Assembly: GCA_030710605.1 (NCBI GenBank)
Contig: CP092863.1
Span: forward strand, 120,814,927-120,878,926
Reading direction: 5' to 3'
DNA: 64,000 bases
DNA from: Cordylochernes scorpioides
Taxonomy: Eukaryota > Arthropoda > Arachnida > Pseudoscorpiones > Chernetidae
Under the pieces are notes generated by a model, which saw nothing but the letters and a program-made list of their open reading frames with translations, was not told the origin of the DNA and ran no database searches. Within the stretch, counting starts at the first letter, position 1. Each line of letters opens with the position of its first letter. This document shows, piece by piece, positions 40,184 through 50,675 of the stretch. A program made the position numbers and the translations under genes.

Positions 40184-40640
40184 AGGCTGTACCACTGCGA
40201 CCAAAATACTGGTGATGAAACTGTTCTTTGTATAGAAGTGGTATCTGCTCTCATTAAAGTTCTTCATGATTAGCCTAACTAGGTTGTCATTTTTCTAAGA
40301 TAGTACAAAGGACACCCATAAAGTTTGAACCCTTGAACTATAAGCCTCACTGCGACTAAAAAGATTTTTGGTCTCAGTTGGCTTCTTGAGAAACCAAGAA
40401 ATGGGTATTCAAGGCTAAACTTGCGTAAATATGCTTAACACATGAAAAAACAATTTAAAAAAAAAATAAAAAGATCAGGTGTTCAGATTAAAAACAAAAG
40501 AGGGCATATCCTGACCAGTAGCACATGAGCTTTTCTAGATGGCATAGCGCTATCTAGTGGAACAAAAATAAACTAAACGTTTATTTAACCCGCTCCGTGA
40601 TATTTGGCCAACCCAATTTCTTGATAAATCAAGAAAAGTC

Positions 40641-40685
40641 AACCACGTACGCGTTTCGGGCTGTTGGCCCTCGTCAGCGTGGTAA
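40641..40685 (-). ncRNA. Type I hammerhead ribozyme motif, intact core
   Basis: Minus strand: TTACCACG, CTGACGA, stem II GGGC-CAACA-GCCC, GAAA, CGCG, GTA, CGTGGTT. Six-pair stem I, perfect stem II and all core bases present; one of the best candidates in the window. Confidence 0.8.
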
Positions 40686-40851
40686 ATCCTTATAAATGGA
40701 AATTTTGATGTGGCGTTTAGTTTGCTACGATTGTCAATGGTCAATAGACAATTAAAATAGTTTTATTGGCATCTTGTCAATGCATGAAAAAGTGAACAGT
40801 CTGTACTATTTTAAAAAGATAATTATATATATATGCATCATACTATGTACA

Positions 40852-40971
40852 ATGAATATGGCGCCTCTGCCAGCGCTGCAGAGTTTGGTGGAGAATCACC
40901 AGTGGGTCTCCAGCGACACCACGTATTTCGACATCTACGAAGAATACGTAAATCACGTGCTTCGCGACTGA
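40852..40971 (+). CDS. Small ORF, GC-rich codons, unknown
   Basis: ATG 40852 or 40858 to TGA 40971, 37-39 codons (PALQSLVENHQWVSSD, then YFDIYEEYVNHVLRD). Third codon positions are mostly G or C, in sharp contrast to the AT-rich neighbourhood, which suggests true or recent coding. CTGCAG within it could also act as a splice acceptor, making it a terminal exon. No family recognised. Confidence 0.3.
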   Translation: MNMAPLPALQSLVENHQWVSSDTTYFDIYEEYVNHVLRD

Positions 40972-41097
40972 GGAGATGGTGATGGTCAATTTAGATGGCG
41001 TCTGGTTTTGACTTCTATTTTGACGGGAGAGGAGACCATTGTCTTTTTAGATGTATTTTCATGTCATCATAGCAGCAGTTAATATTAATATTAGTAT

Positions 41098-41745
41098 TGT
41101 TATTATCCCTAGTACACGCTCGTTGTACAGGCCTATGATAATCATGGTGGGTAGTATAGTTAGCGACTCCTTTTATACAAGGTATACCATATATAATACA
41201 CTGCGGCTTGTTATTGTACAACAACACTTGAAGTTACACCGCATGAGTTTCTTTTCAATAAAAAAATCACAATTTTATTTCAAGGTGAAATATTGACTAT
41301 TTCTAACCTTTTTGGATGAGGTATGAAAGGGTGAATTATGAAGAGTAATGATGAGAACGGAAAAATAAAAGTGTCCAAGGATGGAAATTTTATAAGGTTA
41401 GAAATAGTCAATATTTCACCTTGAAATAAAATTTTGATTTTTTCATTGAAAAGAAACTCATGCGGTGTAACTTCAAGTGTTGTTTTATACAAGGTATACC
41501 ATATTTCTACACCTGTAGATAGTGGTTCAACTTTTGCACTTATAAATGTGTCAGAGCCCTGTTTGGTTACTTGAACTCACTGGTGGGATTGGACATGCGT
41601 ATGAATAAGGAGATATTACAGAGAAAGTAATTTTTTCCTTCAGAAAGAAAAAAATTGCCCATTGCGGGATTCGATCTCTGACTATCGAAAATCATTTATA
41701 CCACTCTTCCATCAACCATATCCATATTTCAATGATTATCATGGA
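41098..41745 (-). repeat. SINE copy split by an insertion
   Basis: SINE tail at 41098-41192 and body plus head at 41483-41745 (GGGATTCGATCTCTGA near 41666 as a degenerate B box). The element 41193-41482 lies between. Confidence 0.65.
41193..41482. mobile_element. Palindromic retroposon-like element with 22-bp target duplication
   Basis: The SINE sequence 41171-41192 is repeated at 41483-41504, a 22-bp duplication. The element is an inverted repeat (arms with ACTTGAAGTTACACCGCATG and its complement). Same family as 31716-32001. Confidence 0.8.
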
Positions 41746-41764
41746 TTGTACCATCCGTAGTATT

Positions 41765-42475
41765 TTTTTCATTTATTCCTAGTACACGTGGTACAGGCCA
41801 TGATAAACATGGTGGATAGTTAGCGGCTGCTTTTACTAAAAGTACACCACATGTCTACACATGTGAAAAACAGTTCGACTTTCAACTTACCAATTTATAC
41901 CACCGTTTATACCAGTCTTCCATCGACCATATCCATATCACAATGATTATCATGGATTGTACCATGTGTAGTATTTTTTTCATTCATTTCTAGTACACGT
42001 GGTACAGGCCATGATAATCATGGTGGATAATTAGCAACTGCTTTTACTGTAAGTACACCACATATCTACACATATGCAAAGCAGTTCGACTTTTGAATTT
42101 ACCAAATGTGCCAGAGCCACCGTTTGGTTACTTTCACTCGCTGGTGGGGTTAGACTTTTGAAAGAATAAAGGGCCATTGGAGCTTTTTGTTGTTAATTTT
42201 AATTAGAAAAAAAAAGTGCCTAATGCAGGATTCGAACCTGGGTTGTAGCGGTCGGAAACCAACGGTCTAGATCATCCTTTCACTGACCTACCTGTGTGTA
42301 GTGTTGATAAAGTAACTACTTTCACTGGTGAGGTTGGACTTTTGAAAGAATCGGGGGGCCATTGGAGCTCCTTTTTTTTTTTGTTAATTAGATAAAAGGT
42401 GCTCAAAACGGGATTCGAACCTGGGTTGTAGCGGTCGGAAACCAACAGTTTAGAACACCCTTTTACTTACATACC
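41765..42475 (-). repeat. Cluster of SINE copies
   Basis: Consecutive copies or fragments: 41780-41945 (body only), 41990-42290 (full, B box GGATTCGAACCTGGG near 42230), and 42300-42475 (head and linker, GGATTCGAACC near 42412). The third repeats the promoter end of the second. Confidence 0.7.
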
Positions 42476-42734
42476 TGTGTGTAGTAAATATAAAGTAACT
42501 CAACACAAGGGCGGGATACCAAATAATTGTAATTATTACCAATCAATCGACATAATCAATAGCAATATATACTCCCCCCAAAATACTTCACAATATTGTG
42601 GCAAAGAAATAATTTATTATTTAATTATTCAACGAAAATATTTGGAAACATATTTAAAATTTTACATTTGTTAAATCATCATTTAGTTACCTAGCTTACT
42701 TGCTCGATATCCTCTAGCTGTAGATAGTTGGTAT

Positions 42735-43010
42735 TTTACACAAATAAATTTACTGGCAATGCGTTTCTTTTAAATATCATCAAATATTATCTCTACAGAC
42801 CTTACTGCAATGATATGAGTTATTGAATGAGAGGGCTTGGCTCATCAGTAGTGAACCCTCTCAGCGGTTTCGCCAAATTAATCTCTAGACCGCTCTACTA
42901 TTGTATTGGACTGGTTTTGTTATATACCCTGCATTTTCTATGGAAGGCAGCTTAGGGGTGTTTAGTGAACTATGGACATAAGCTTATAGGTCTGTAGAGG
43001 TGCATACATA
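42735..43010 (-). mobile_element. Hairpin MITE, left copy of inverted pair
   Basis: Hairpin arms 42829-42835 and 42856-42862 (GAGAGGG/CCCTCTC on the minus strand) with ACTGATGAGCC in the loop; GGCGAAACC upstream. It continues to ATGGACATAAGC at 42970. Confidence 0.75.
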
Positions 43011-43239
43011 TAATTTCAAAGTTTTTTATAAATTTATAAGTTTTAAATAACTCATATCATTGCAGTAAGGTCTGTAGAGATAATATTTGATGATATTTAA
43101 AAGAAACGCATTGCCAGTAAATTTATTTGTGTAAAATATTAACGATAGATGGCAATAAAATTTAATTTACTAATATATATTGGTTATGAAAGCATATTTT
43201 GCGGAAGAGCTTTGCTCGATGCAATACCTTGAAATTATA
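43011..43239. repeat. Partial MITE copy and spacer
   Basis: 43045-43190 repeats the end segment TTGCAGTAAGGTCTGTAGAG to ACGATAGATGGCAATAAAA, also found at 43438-43550. The rest is short spacer with TTGCGGAAGAGCTTTGCTCG. Confidence 0.6.
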
Positions 43240-43550
43240 TGTATGCACCTCTACAGACCTATAAGCTTATGTCCATAGTTCACTAAACACCCCTAAGCTG
43301 CCTTCCATAGAAAATGCAGGGTATATAACAAAACCAGTCCAATACAATAGTAGAGCGGTCTAGAGATTAATTTGGCGAAACCGCTGAGAGGGTTCACTAC
43401 TGATGAGCCAAGCCCTCTCATTCAATAACTCATATCATTGCAGTAAGGTCTGTAGAGATAATATTTGATGATATTTAAAAAAACGCATTGCCAGTAAATT
43501 TATTTGTGTAAAATATTAACGATAGATGGCAATAAAATTTAATTTACTAA
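43240..43550 (+). mobile_element. Hairpin MITE, right copy of inverted pair
   Basis: GGCGAAACC near 43374, hairpin 43386-43392 / 43413-43419, CATTGCAGTAAGGTC near 43436. Nearly identical to the left copy, so the pair can form a long cruciform. Confidence 0.75.
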
Positions 43551-44250
43551 TAGTTGGGTTGGTTTGTTAATATTTGTCGACTTGTCGCCGTGACGTCATC
43601 AATAAATACTTTCACATCTTCAGATATACAAATACTTGATTTCTACGCTACAATATATTTTTATGTGAGCAATGTGACCCAGAAATTATTTGAAAAAGTA
43701 AAAGTAGCTTGATTCCAGGCTACACCAACAAATTGACCAATAACGATGCGCCTATATGCAAATATGTAAAGTCTTCAACACCTTAATGCCATCTATCGGT
43801 TTTAAAATGAACTAATAATAATAATACAGTTAAACCTTATATTAATTTTTACTTTTTCAAACAATATATTTTTAAAAAACACATAATCAAAATGATACAT
43901 TTCTATAATGTTATTTATCCAAACCCCCAACTCTATATTAAAGATAACAAAAGTCAAATAATAAGTTTTAAATATATTAGATTTTTTTGTAATTTTGATT
44001 GAAAGTACTTGAAGCATTACATTTATTTTAAAAAACCAATTTATTAAACTATAGTTTTAAAAAGCATCTCTCATCTCATCTCATCATAAACTCGCCATTA
44101 AATAAATTCGAAATAAAAATAAATATTTTCTATATTTATCTTCTTCAAATTGATCGTTTTTTTCATTATTTTTTATTTGAAAAAAAAATTCAGATTATCT
44201 TTTATTTGATAACTTTAAAACACACACACACACACACTGTATTTTATATT
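43551..44250. other. AT-rich stretch, no feature seen
   Basis: No gene. A short CA microsatellite is at 44219-44236. A segment near 43770-43800 (ATGCCATCTATCGGTTTTAA) resembles one at 44990-45010. Confidence 0.5.
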
Positions 44251-44253
44251 CAA

Positions 44254-44621
44254 CTAGACGGGTGACCCGGGCTTCGCCCCGGGATTGACCCGTGTGCATA
44301 TCTACCCGAGTGATATATATTTAGATAAGTTTTTTTATAATTGTTTGTTATTAGCATTATCTATTTGTTTGTATCAGCATAATTTGATCTAATCTTTGAT
44401 AGAGGGCGCTGTTCGTGAGCTAAGTAGAATAATTTGAATATATAGTTTTAATAATTGATTTATATATTTTTTAAAATAGCCTATCGTCTTCCCCGTATTT
44501 TTTTTACCTATGTATGGAAATTTTGGTTTGAATTAGTGAACTACTGCGAATTTGTATACCGGACATACAAACAACAAACAAACAAACATACAAACATTGA
44601 TTTATATATATATATATATAG
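44254..44621 (-). mobile_element. Deletion derivative of the autonomous Helitron
   Basis: On the minus strand, the first ~290 bp match 4110-4330 of the autonomous copy (ACGGGGAAGACGATAGGC, ACAGCGCCCTCTA). The following part then matches 9913-10030 (ATTATGCTGATGCAAAC-like, ATATATATCACTCGGGTAGA). The coding region 4330-9912 is missing. The end reads GGGTCACCCGTCTAG, different in the last bases from 10040-10054. Confidence 0.85.
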
Positions 44622-44657
44622 CAGGATTTCGAAAATTACAAAAAAAAATCATAAAAT

Positions 44658-44759
44658 GCCGCAACTCTTTTGATTTACTTGAAACTTGATTTTAATTAGC
44701 TGAAGAAGGACTTGTGCCCGAAAGCTTCATTTAATCGAGTGAATCAAACAAGTTGCGGT
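44658..44759 (+). ncRNA. Hammerhead-like core inside a 24-bp inverted repeat
   Basis: Flanks CCGCAACT...TTTGATTTACTT (44658-44681) and AGTGAATCAAACAAGTTGCG (44740-44759) pair. The centre reads CTGAAGA (44700-44706), a GC stem II (AGGA...CCC), GAAA (44720-44723), GCTTC. CTGAAGA is allowed by the CUGANGA consensus. Stem I/III pairing is weak. Confidence 0.45.
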
Positions 44760-44782
44760 TCTTATGTTTTTTTAATAGAGTT

Positions 44783-44975
44783 TTGTTATACTGCGCTAAA
44801 TTCATCATAAAATAATCATAATACAGTTAAACCTGTCTATAGCGCCCCCTCTTGGCACTCACCAAAATAGGGTACTATAGAGAGGGGGTGCTATAGACAG
44901 GTTACTTTTAATGTAAATCGCATCGTACTACGTATTTAAAATCGGGCGCTATAGACAGTTTAACTGTATTATTAT
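44783..44975 (+). repeat. CCTGTCTATAGCGCC repeat, copy 2, with empty Helitron site
   Basis: CTGCGCTAAA/TTCATCATAA at 44791-44810 is the unoccupied version of the Helitron insertion site at 45518/46231. Then ACAGTTAAACCTGTCTATAG and ATCGCATCGTACTACG. Confidence 0.85.
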
Positions 44976-45089
44976 TATTAGTTCATTTTAAAACCGATAG
45001 ATGGCATTATGGTTTTGAAGCATTTACATATTTGCATATAGGCTCATCGTGATTGGTTAATTTGTTGGTAGCCTAAAATTAAGCGATTT

Positions 45090-45360
45090 TATAAAGAAAC
45101 TTTATAACCGAAAATTCTCACCTGAAACTGAATCAAACTCCTTGAAACCTTCATAAATAAAACTTGAAACCAAATTTTAAAAAAAATCGTGCATCCAATT
45201 CAAACTTTAAGAAACCTCGATAAAGAAATTTTGGAATCAAGAAAAACTTTCTTGAAACCAATTCAAACTTCCAGAAACATACAAAAATAAACTATAGAAC
45301 CAAAAATACATACTTACAACCAATTAAAAAAACCTCTTCAAGAAACATTCCTAATTAGAA
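45090..45360 (+). repeat. ~62-bp minisatellite, left block
   Basis: Four degenerate units with TGAAACCAATTCAAACTTCC, AGAAACCTC and ATAAATAAAC. Resumes at 46440-46855. Confidence 0.75.
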
Positions 45361-45379
45361 AAATAAAATCACCAAGGAT

Positions 45380-45475
45380 GAGTTTCATATATTTAATGGT
45401 TTACCTTTCAAGCTTTCGGGTATTAACGACCCTTTTACAAGGATAAAAACCAAAGAATGAATCTAGATGGATCAA
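45380..45475 (-). repeat. Penelope-like tail fragment
   Basis: Minus strand: AAAAGGGTCGTTAATACCC, GAAAGCTTG, GTAAACC; equivalent to the tail at 37344-37440 with its stem II. A second piece is at 46405-46435. Confidence 0.55.
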
Positions 45476-45518
45476 CCGGTTATATACAAACATATATAAT
45501 TTGTTATACTGCGCTAAA

Positions 45519-46230
45519 TCTATATTAATAAAATGGAAATTTCATAAGTGGACATCACTAAAAACTTTCGTTACAATGCATCAATTTCAACCATATTTTC
45601 AACATTTATGTAAAACGAGATGGAGCAGGTTTTGCTTAACATCAAAATATATTTCCTAACATTAACATGCGTAACTTCGCTGTTATCGATTAAATACAAA
45701 AAAAAAATCAACAGAGTTAATTTTATTTATATATAAATACAAAATTAAATTTCAACAGAGTTAATTTTTTTACATACTAGCTAATAATCTCAATCTAAAA
45801 AATATTCAAAACAAGCAATTTTAAGATAACACCATAGGTAAAACAGTCGGCCAAGAAAACAACAACGATATTACATCTTTCTCACATATTCACACACAAT
45901 CTTGATTAATAATTAAAACTAATCTTTAACATTGTTTATTATACTTCAACTTTTATTTCTACATTTGTTTTTAAATACCCAATTGTTTTATCATGTTTCT
46001 AATTTCGCCTAACAAATATACAAATTTATAGTGACCAGCATATGCAAATTTTATCTTTGTTTTTATTTAACTTGATATCGTAAACATAACATCCATTGTA
46101 AGCATTTTTCTGTTCACCTTCCGTGGTTTCTCTTTTTTCTGATAGTTTTTAGGTGTAGTATATTTTCTTATTACTAGACTACAAACATTCCCTCGAGAAA
46201 AACCTGGGCGAAGCCGGGTACATCCGCTAG
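45519..46230 (+). mobile_element. Non-autonomous Helitron N1, copy 3
   Basis: 712 bp, TCTATATTAATAAAATGG to GGGTACATCCGCTAG. Inserted between A 45518 and T 46231; the flanks rejoin into the sequence at 44783-44975. Highly similar to 19758-20468 and 20730-21437. Confidence 0.92.
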
Positions 46231-46398
46231 TTCATTATAAAATAATCATAATACAGTTAAACCTGTCTATAGCGCCCCCTCTTGGGACTCACCAAAATAG
46301 AGTGCTATAGAGAGGGGGTGCTATAGACAGGTCACTTTTAATGTAAATCGCATCGTACTACGTATTTAAAATCGGGCGCTATAGAGAGGGGGTGCTAA
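46231..46398 (+). repeat. CCTGTCTATAGCGCC repeat, copy 3
   Basis: Continues the repeat unit interrupted by Helitron N1 (TTCATTATAAAATAATCATA, then CCTGTCTATAGCGCC). Confidence 0.8.
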
Positions 46399-46439
46399 GA
46401 TCGTTAATACCCGAAAGCTTGAAACGTAAAGCATTAAGT

Positions 46440-46855
46440 ATAAAAAAATCATTCGAAGGATTTTAAGTCGAAACATCTCTAATGAAACCTTGGAACCAAA
46501 AAATACTCACTCTTTGGGAATCAATACCAAAACCTCCATAAATAAACCTTAGAACCAAAAATACTCACTTGCAACCAATTCAAAAAAACTCGTAAAGAAA
46601 ATCTCTAAAAAAAACCTCAGAACCAAAAATACTCACTTGCAATCAATTCAAACTTCCAGAAAACCTTAGAACCAAAAAAAATACATACTTAAAACCAATT
46701 TAAACTTCCAGAAACTTACATAAAGAAACCTTGGAGCCAAGAAAAACTCTCTTGGACACAATTCAAACTTCCAAACACCTCCATAAATAAACCTTAGAAC
46801 CAAAAATACTCACTAGCAACCAATTCCAACTTCTACAGAAACCTTGTAAACAAAC
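46440..46855 (+). repeat. ~62-bp minisatellite, right block
   Basis: About seven degenerate units: AACCTTAGAACCAAAAATAC, TCACTTGCAACC, AATTCAAACTTCCAG. No coding. Confidence 0.8.
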
Positions 46856-47166
46856 AAAAATACCATTGCTACCACTAGAGACGACTATTTAATCCCTCGT
46901 ACTATATGTAAATTAGTTAACTACTTCCATGTGGAAATGAAGACAAAGTAGTGTCCAGGAAGTCTCACGGCCACCCACCAGCAAGTTAATTGCCCCAAGT
47001 GGCAGAGAATTAAAACATTTGTCTTAAACAATTAAATCCTTTATAATTACTCGACTGAATTTGGAGATTTCAGGATCAGTAATTAGGTACTGTAAGTGAC
47101 AGGTTAGCTAGCCATTCGGGAAATGGTTCCCTACCACGTTTTTATTACCATTCTGTACAAATATAT
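46856..47166. other. No gene seen
   Basis: Single-copy sequence of mixed composition; nothing recognised. Confidence 0.45.
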
Positions 47167-47667
47167 TGTTACGACTCTTCTCAGCCGTCGATGTTTGCGT
47201 GCAAGGTTTCTGAGAAGACAATGTGGATTCTTTAGGATACAGCTTAGTACGGTATATTTATTATAAGAGCTTTAAAGAGTAGATAAGTAACTATATACAG
47301 TAGATGTCTTCATTGTCCGTCACCAGAGGGATCCTTCTCGTCACCGTCTTCCCGGATAGTCCATACGGCCACTCGTCCGGAGCCCACCTGCCGCGTCTGT
47401 TGTCACCGCCGTTCTCCTTGCCGCAGGTCCTGTTGTCACCAGACAGACTTCTCCCCCCCAGACTGCCATGTCTTCTCGACGCACAAACCCCCTTCAGGCC
47501 GGCCGCTCTCTCCGCTCATTCCTTGTCTACGGCACCAGCTGGACTCCCTGTCTGCCACCCCCTCCTCTGGAATTTGTCAATCAACACTTCCTGGAAGGGG
47601 CCCCTGCATACCTTCTTCTCTTGGCTTTCCCACTTCTTCCCTTCTACTTCTCTGCTGCATCGCTTCA
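47167..47667 (+). repeat. Possible solo LTR, GC-rich 3' half
   Basis: Starts TGTTACGACTC and ends TCGCTTCA, with ATAT on both sides (47163-47166 and 47668-47671). GGTATATTTATTAT near 47250 could be a TATA region. The 3' half is very C-rich and opens a 137-codon frame (47304-47717) with no recognised domain. Only one copy in the window, so this is tentative. Confidence 0.3.
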
Positions 47668-47699
47668 ATATATTCCAACAGGAGGAATCACCAGATATT

Positions 47700-47850
47700 A
47701 TTGCTAAGAAAAGATAAAAGATAACAGCGACGAGTTTCTTTATTGAAAAGGTATAAGCTTGGTGAGCTTTCGGACAATAACCTCCTTCAACAGGCTGTAT
47801 TTACATATTTCAATAAAGAAAAACTCCTCGCTTTTACCTTTCGTCTCTTA
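47700..47850 (-). repeat. Penelope-like tail fragment
   Basis: GACGAGTTTCTTTATTGAAA, GAGCTTTCGGACAATAACC, TCCTTCAACAGGCTG; the minus-strand tail unit of 29560-30610. Confidence 0.65.
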
Positions 47851-47904
47851 TCTTAACACTATATATCATTCCTGAGATCAAATTTAAAAGTGAATATTAT
47901 AAGA

Positions 47905-48115
47905 AAAAAAAAAAGGCATCTCCTGATCGTTCAACTAAAAGTTGCTGATGGCTTACGCCATCTGTCGGAATGAATACCAACTATTCATTGATTTTCATTA
48001 TTCCAGAAATTTGTGGTTAACGAATAGTTAATATTTATTCTAACAGATCCAAGCCATCAGAAACTTTTAGTTACACAATCAGGAGAAGCCTTTTTCTTTA
48101 ATTTATCCACCTGAT
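47905..48115. repeat. H1 element arms without hammerhead
   Basis: Two inverted arms (GTTGCTGATGGCTTACGCC and its partner ending GGAGAAGCC) joined directly; the central ribozyme is deleted. Confidence 0.6.
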
Positions 48116-48404
48116 CCCAGTACAATTTCACTTTTGTGCAATTCTTTCACAGGGAATATTATGTTTACAAAAAATAAATAGTTAACACTCTAATCGAATA
48201 CATTTTTCTTTTCTTCCATTCTGGTCATCCGTACCAGGTGTGGATTGTTGGTAAATTGGAAATCGCAAGTGCTGTCTTAAAATATTATCTTCTCTCTCTA
48301 TATATATTTTTTATTTATTAATCAAAACCAGCCTAGATATTGAAATATTTGCGCCTAAATACAAAGAAAACAAAACAGAAAACAAATTAGAACTTAGAAT
48401 TAAA

Positions 48405-48842
48405 CTAGCCGAATGACCCGGGCAACGCCCGTGTTTTACCCGATTAAATGTTTTGTTTCAAATACTATTTGTTACAATTATAAATTGGCGCCTTAAATGT
48501 ATGCATTTATTAGTTAATAACTATATCCTATGTGCTTTATCTGTCTATGTACTGTTGGCTTCCGTAGGCGTCTCTTACTGGGAAAAAGAAAGAGAGGATT
48601 CCATTTGGTTATTAACTAATATATGCATTTATTTAAGGAGCGACCCGCTCCAACACAATAGTTACAACAACCAAAGAGCGAGTGGGGGGGGGGGGGGGCA
48701 AAGTCAAACACAAAGTGTCTCGCGTAGTGGTGGCGTGATCGTAGCCAACCAATAGGAGAGCGCCATTCCAAAAAAAAAAAGCAAACGGTGACAGAGATGA
48801 AGAATTGAAGAATGACGCATGACGCTCGTAACTGTATATAGA
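48405..48842 (-). mobile_element. Non-autonomous Helitron, second copy of 2624-3034
   Basis: CTAG at 48405-48408, same hairpin and body. It has about 45 bp extra between the G run and GGTGGCGTGA. Its far end touches the palindromic element at 48843. Confidence 0.75.
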
Positions 48843-49075
48843 ATACAATATAATGCGGCTTATGATTGTAGAACGACATTGGGAAAATTATCCCGCATGT
48901 GTTTCTTTTACACATTCTCATCCCTGGACACTTTTATTTTTCAGTTTATCATTACTCTTCACAATTCATCCTTTCATACTTCATCCCTAAGGTTAGAAAT
49001 AATCATTATTTCTCCTTAAAGATAAATTTCGATTTTTCGTTGAAAAGAAACACACGAGAGATAATTTTCAAATAT
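48843..49075. mobile_element. Palindromic retroposon-like element, copy
   Basis: ATAATGCGGCTTATGATTG, CCCGCATGTGTTTCTTT, CATCCCTGGACAC, TTCATCCCTAAGGTTAGAA; same family as 31716-32001. Confidence 0.7.
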
Positions 49076-49124
49076 CGTTTTATAATTAAATATTTACAAA
49101 TTTACATGTATTATTCGACAGAGT

Positions 49125-49262
49125 TCATGAAATTTATATAGACAAAGATGTAAGAGAGTTAAATCATTTAGATCAGGGAACAATCTCACTTCTGTAAAGT
49201 TCGGACAGTCGTAGATAAGGTGAAGTTTGTTGATGTTCTCCGCAGGAACAATTTGGTGAAAT
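49125..49262 (-). pseudogene. LINE ORF2 C-terminal relic
   Basis: Minus strand with one frame change: a cysteine-containing start, then NINKLHLIYDCPNFTEVR and LFPDLNDL. The C...HL..CP.F...R pattern is typical of the region after the RNase H or reverse transcriptase in non-LTR elements. Confidence 0.45.
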
Positions 49263-49659
49263 AAATGAAATTAAAGAAAGTAGCAATATACCCTCAGTTA
49301 GATTGAATTTTCTTCAATATCAAAACTTTGCACTACATATATTCATTGAAAAATATTCGTACCATATTTGCATATACAACTATATATAGTTATATAATCT
49401 CCTTGAGCAAATTTATAAAAATCGAGAAATTATAAGGCGAAACGTTTATTTTAAAAATAAATCTTTCTACTTTTCTATCTTTACTACCTTTCTACTTATG
49501 AGATTTCCCGCTTTTTACATCTACGTTTTTTCAAAAATTACAAAATAATAAAAATATTTTTTACTCATTTCATGAAGGAATGCAATAGTAATAACGTTTG
49601 GTTACAATATTTAAAAGAAAAAAAAACACACTTTATAATAATGAATTTTTCTAAAAAAA

Positions 49660-49720
49660 ACAATGGTTGCCTGTAAAGTCGGTTTTACGGGCGAAGATTT
49701 TACGTGACAACGGTAGAATA
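49660..49720. other. Hairpin CCTGTAAAGTCGGTTTTACGG
   Basis: At 49672-49692, CCTGTAAA pairs with TTTTACGG, and the flank GGGCGAAGATTTTACGTG follows. Such a hairpin close to the endonuclease fragment could be a Helentron terminal structure; this is inference. Confidence 0.35.
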
Positions 49721-49847
49721 TTTATTGATATGAATATAATTAAATTGCACAATAGGAACAAGGAATTGAATGAAAATAAGAATTGCACAAATTTTAACTA
49801 TAGAAATATATTTTGTTTACTAAAACATTGTACATGTAAACTTAAAC

Positions 49848-50395
49848 TTAACTAATTCCTATTTGAGTGATTTTGTTGAGGATAGGACGATGATAGGAGA
49901 AATATGAAATGAAAGGAAGTGTTTCTGCTGTAATGTGTCTTGCGAAAGTCAAGTCGATAGTTGTTCCTTTTAACGTAGTTGACTTAGAAACGTTTGATAC
50001 GCAATCAAGATTATACGTATTTTTCATGAAATTAAGAAACGAGTTGTCAGGCTTTACGTTTTTGTTAAAATCACCACACAGAAGAATCGGTATACTAGAA
50101 TCAACTTGCACGAACGGTGGCACGTACTGGCTGTTGTGAATGTACGGACCGAGTCCTTGCCATAGTAACATTCCAATATCCTGCATACTAGCTCCTGGAT
50201 GAATATATACAGCACCGAGTATAAACTTGAAGCTAGTATTAGCGGCGAAGCAAGTAACTTCAGTCATGCACATGTCACCCTTGGTTTTAATGACACGAGT
50301 TACGTCTGTAATCGCAACTTGGAACACTTCCGCCGTAGATGTCGATGATAATTTACGATAGATCGCCACTCCACCAGCCGCGTTGGTATTTGAAA
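49848..50395 (-). pseudogene. Endonuclease (EEP fold) fragment, possibly Helentron
   Basis: Open from 50395 to TAA at 49848-49850 with no ATG start. Motifs of the endonuclease/exonuclease/phosphatase family: AAGGVAIYRKL at the start, VYIHPGAS, LLCGDFNKN (metal-binding GDFN), GTTIDLTFAR and SYFSYHRPIL (the histidine of the usual SDH). It is about the C-terminal two thirds of such a domain. Invertebrate Helentrons (Helitron2) carry an endonuclease like this downstream of the helicase, as do LINEs. The N-terminus and all other domains are missing. Confidence 0.65.
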
Positions 50396-50675
50396 ATCAA
50401 AACACTTATTCAGATCGAAGGTTCAAATTTTTGCTAAATAAATTTGAAATTAAATAAAATTTGTAATTGTAAATGATGAAGTTGAAAATTAAAACATTTA
50501 CTTAAATTAGATGCTAAAATTCTTGCTCAACACAGTTTAAATAAAGTTTTCTTATATCTGCCACTTTTTCTTAATATTTGTAATTTTAAAGAATCAATTC
50601 GAAAATCAAAACATTTATTCAGATCGAAGGTTCAAATTTTTGCTAAATAAATTTGAAACTATTTAAAATTTGTAA
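50392..50675. repeat. Two direct repeats of ~60 bp upstream of endonuclease
   Basis: GAAAATCAAAACAYTTATTC followed by AGATCGAAGGTTCAAATTTT at 50392-50450 and again at 50595-50655. Confidence 0.75.

Larger units (their letters stand above)
40100..40700 (-). mobile_element. H1 variant b elements with two hammerheads
   Basis: Hammerheads at 40141-40183 and 40641-40685, with the arm GGGCATATCCTGACC...GATGGCATAGCGC at 40495-40560, and a second copy of TGGCTTCTTGAGAAACCAAG near 40380 that resembles 2446-2466. Confidence 0.6.

Noticed and set aside
45405-45450. Hammerhead in this Penelope-like tail fragment
   Set aside because: Stem II and GAAA remain, but the CTGNNGA part reads CTTGTAA and no stem I can be drawn.
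47304-47717. 137-codon proline/leucine-rich frame
   Set aside because: Lies in a C-rich stretch that opens several frames; no domain and no start context. Recorded only as part of a possible LTR.
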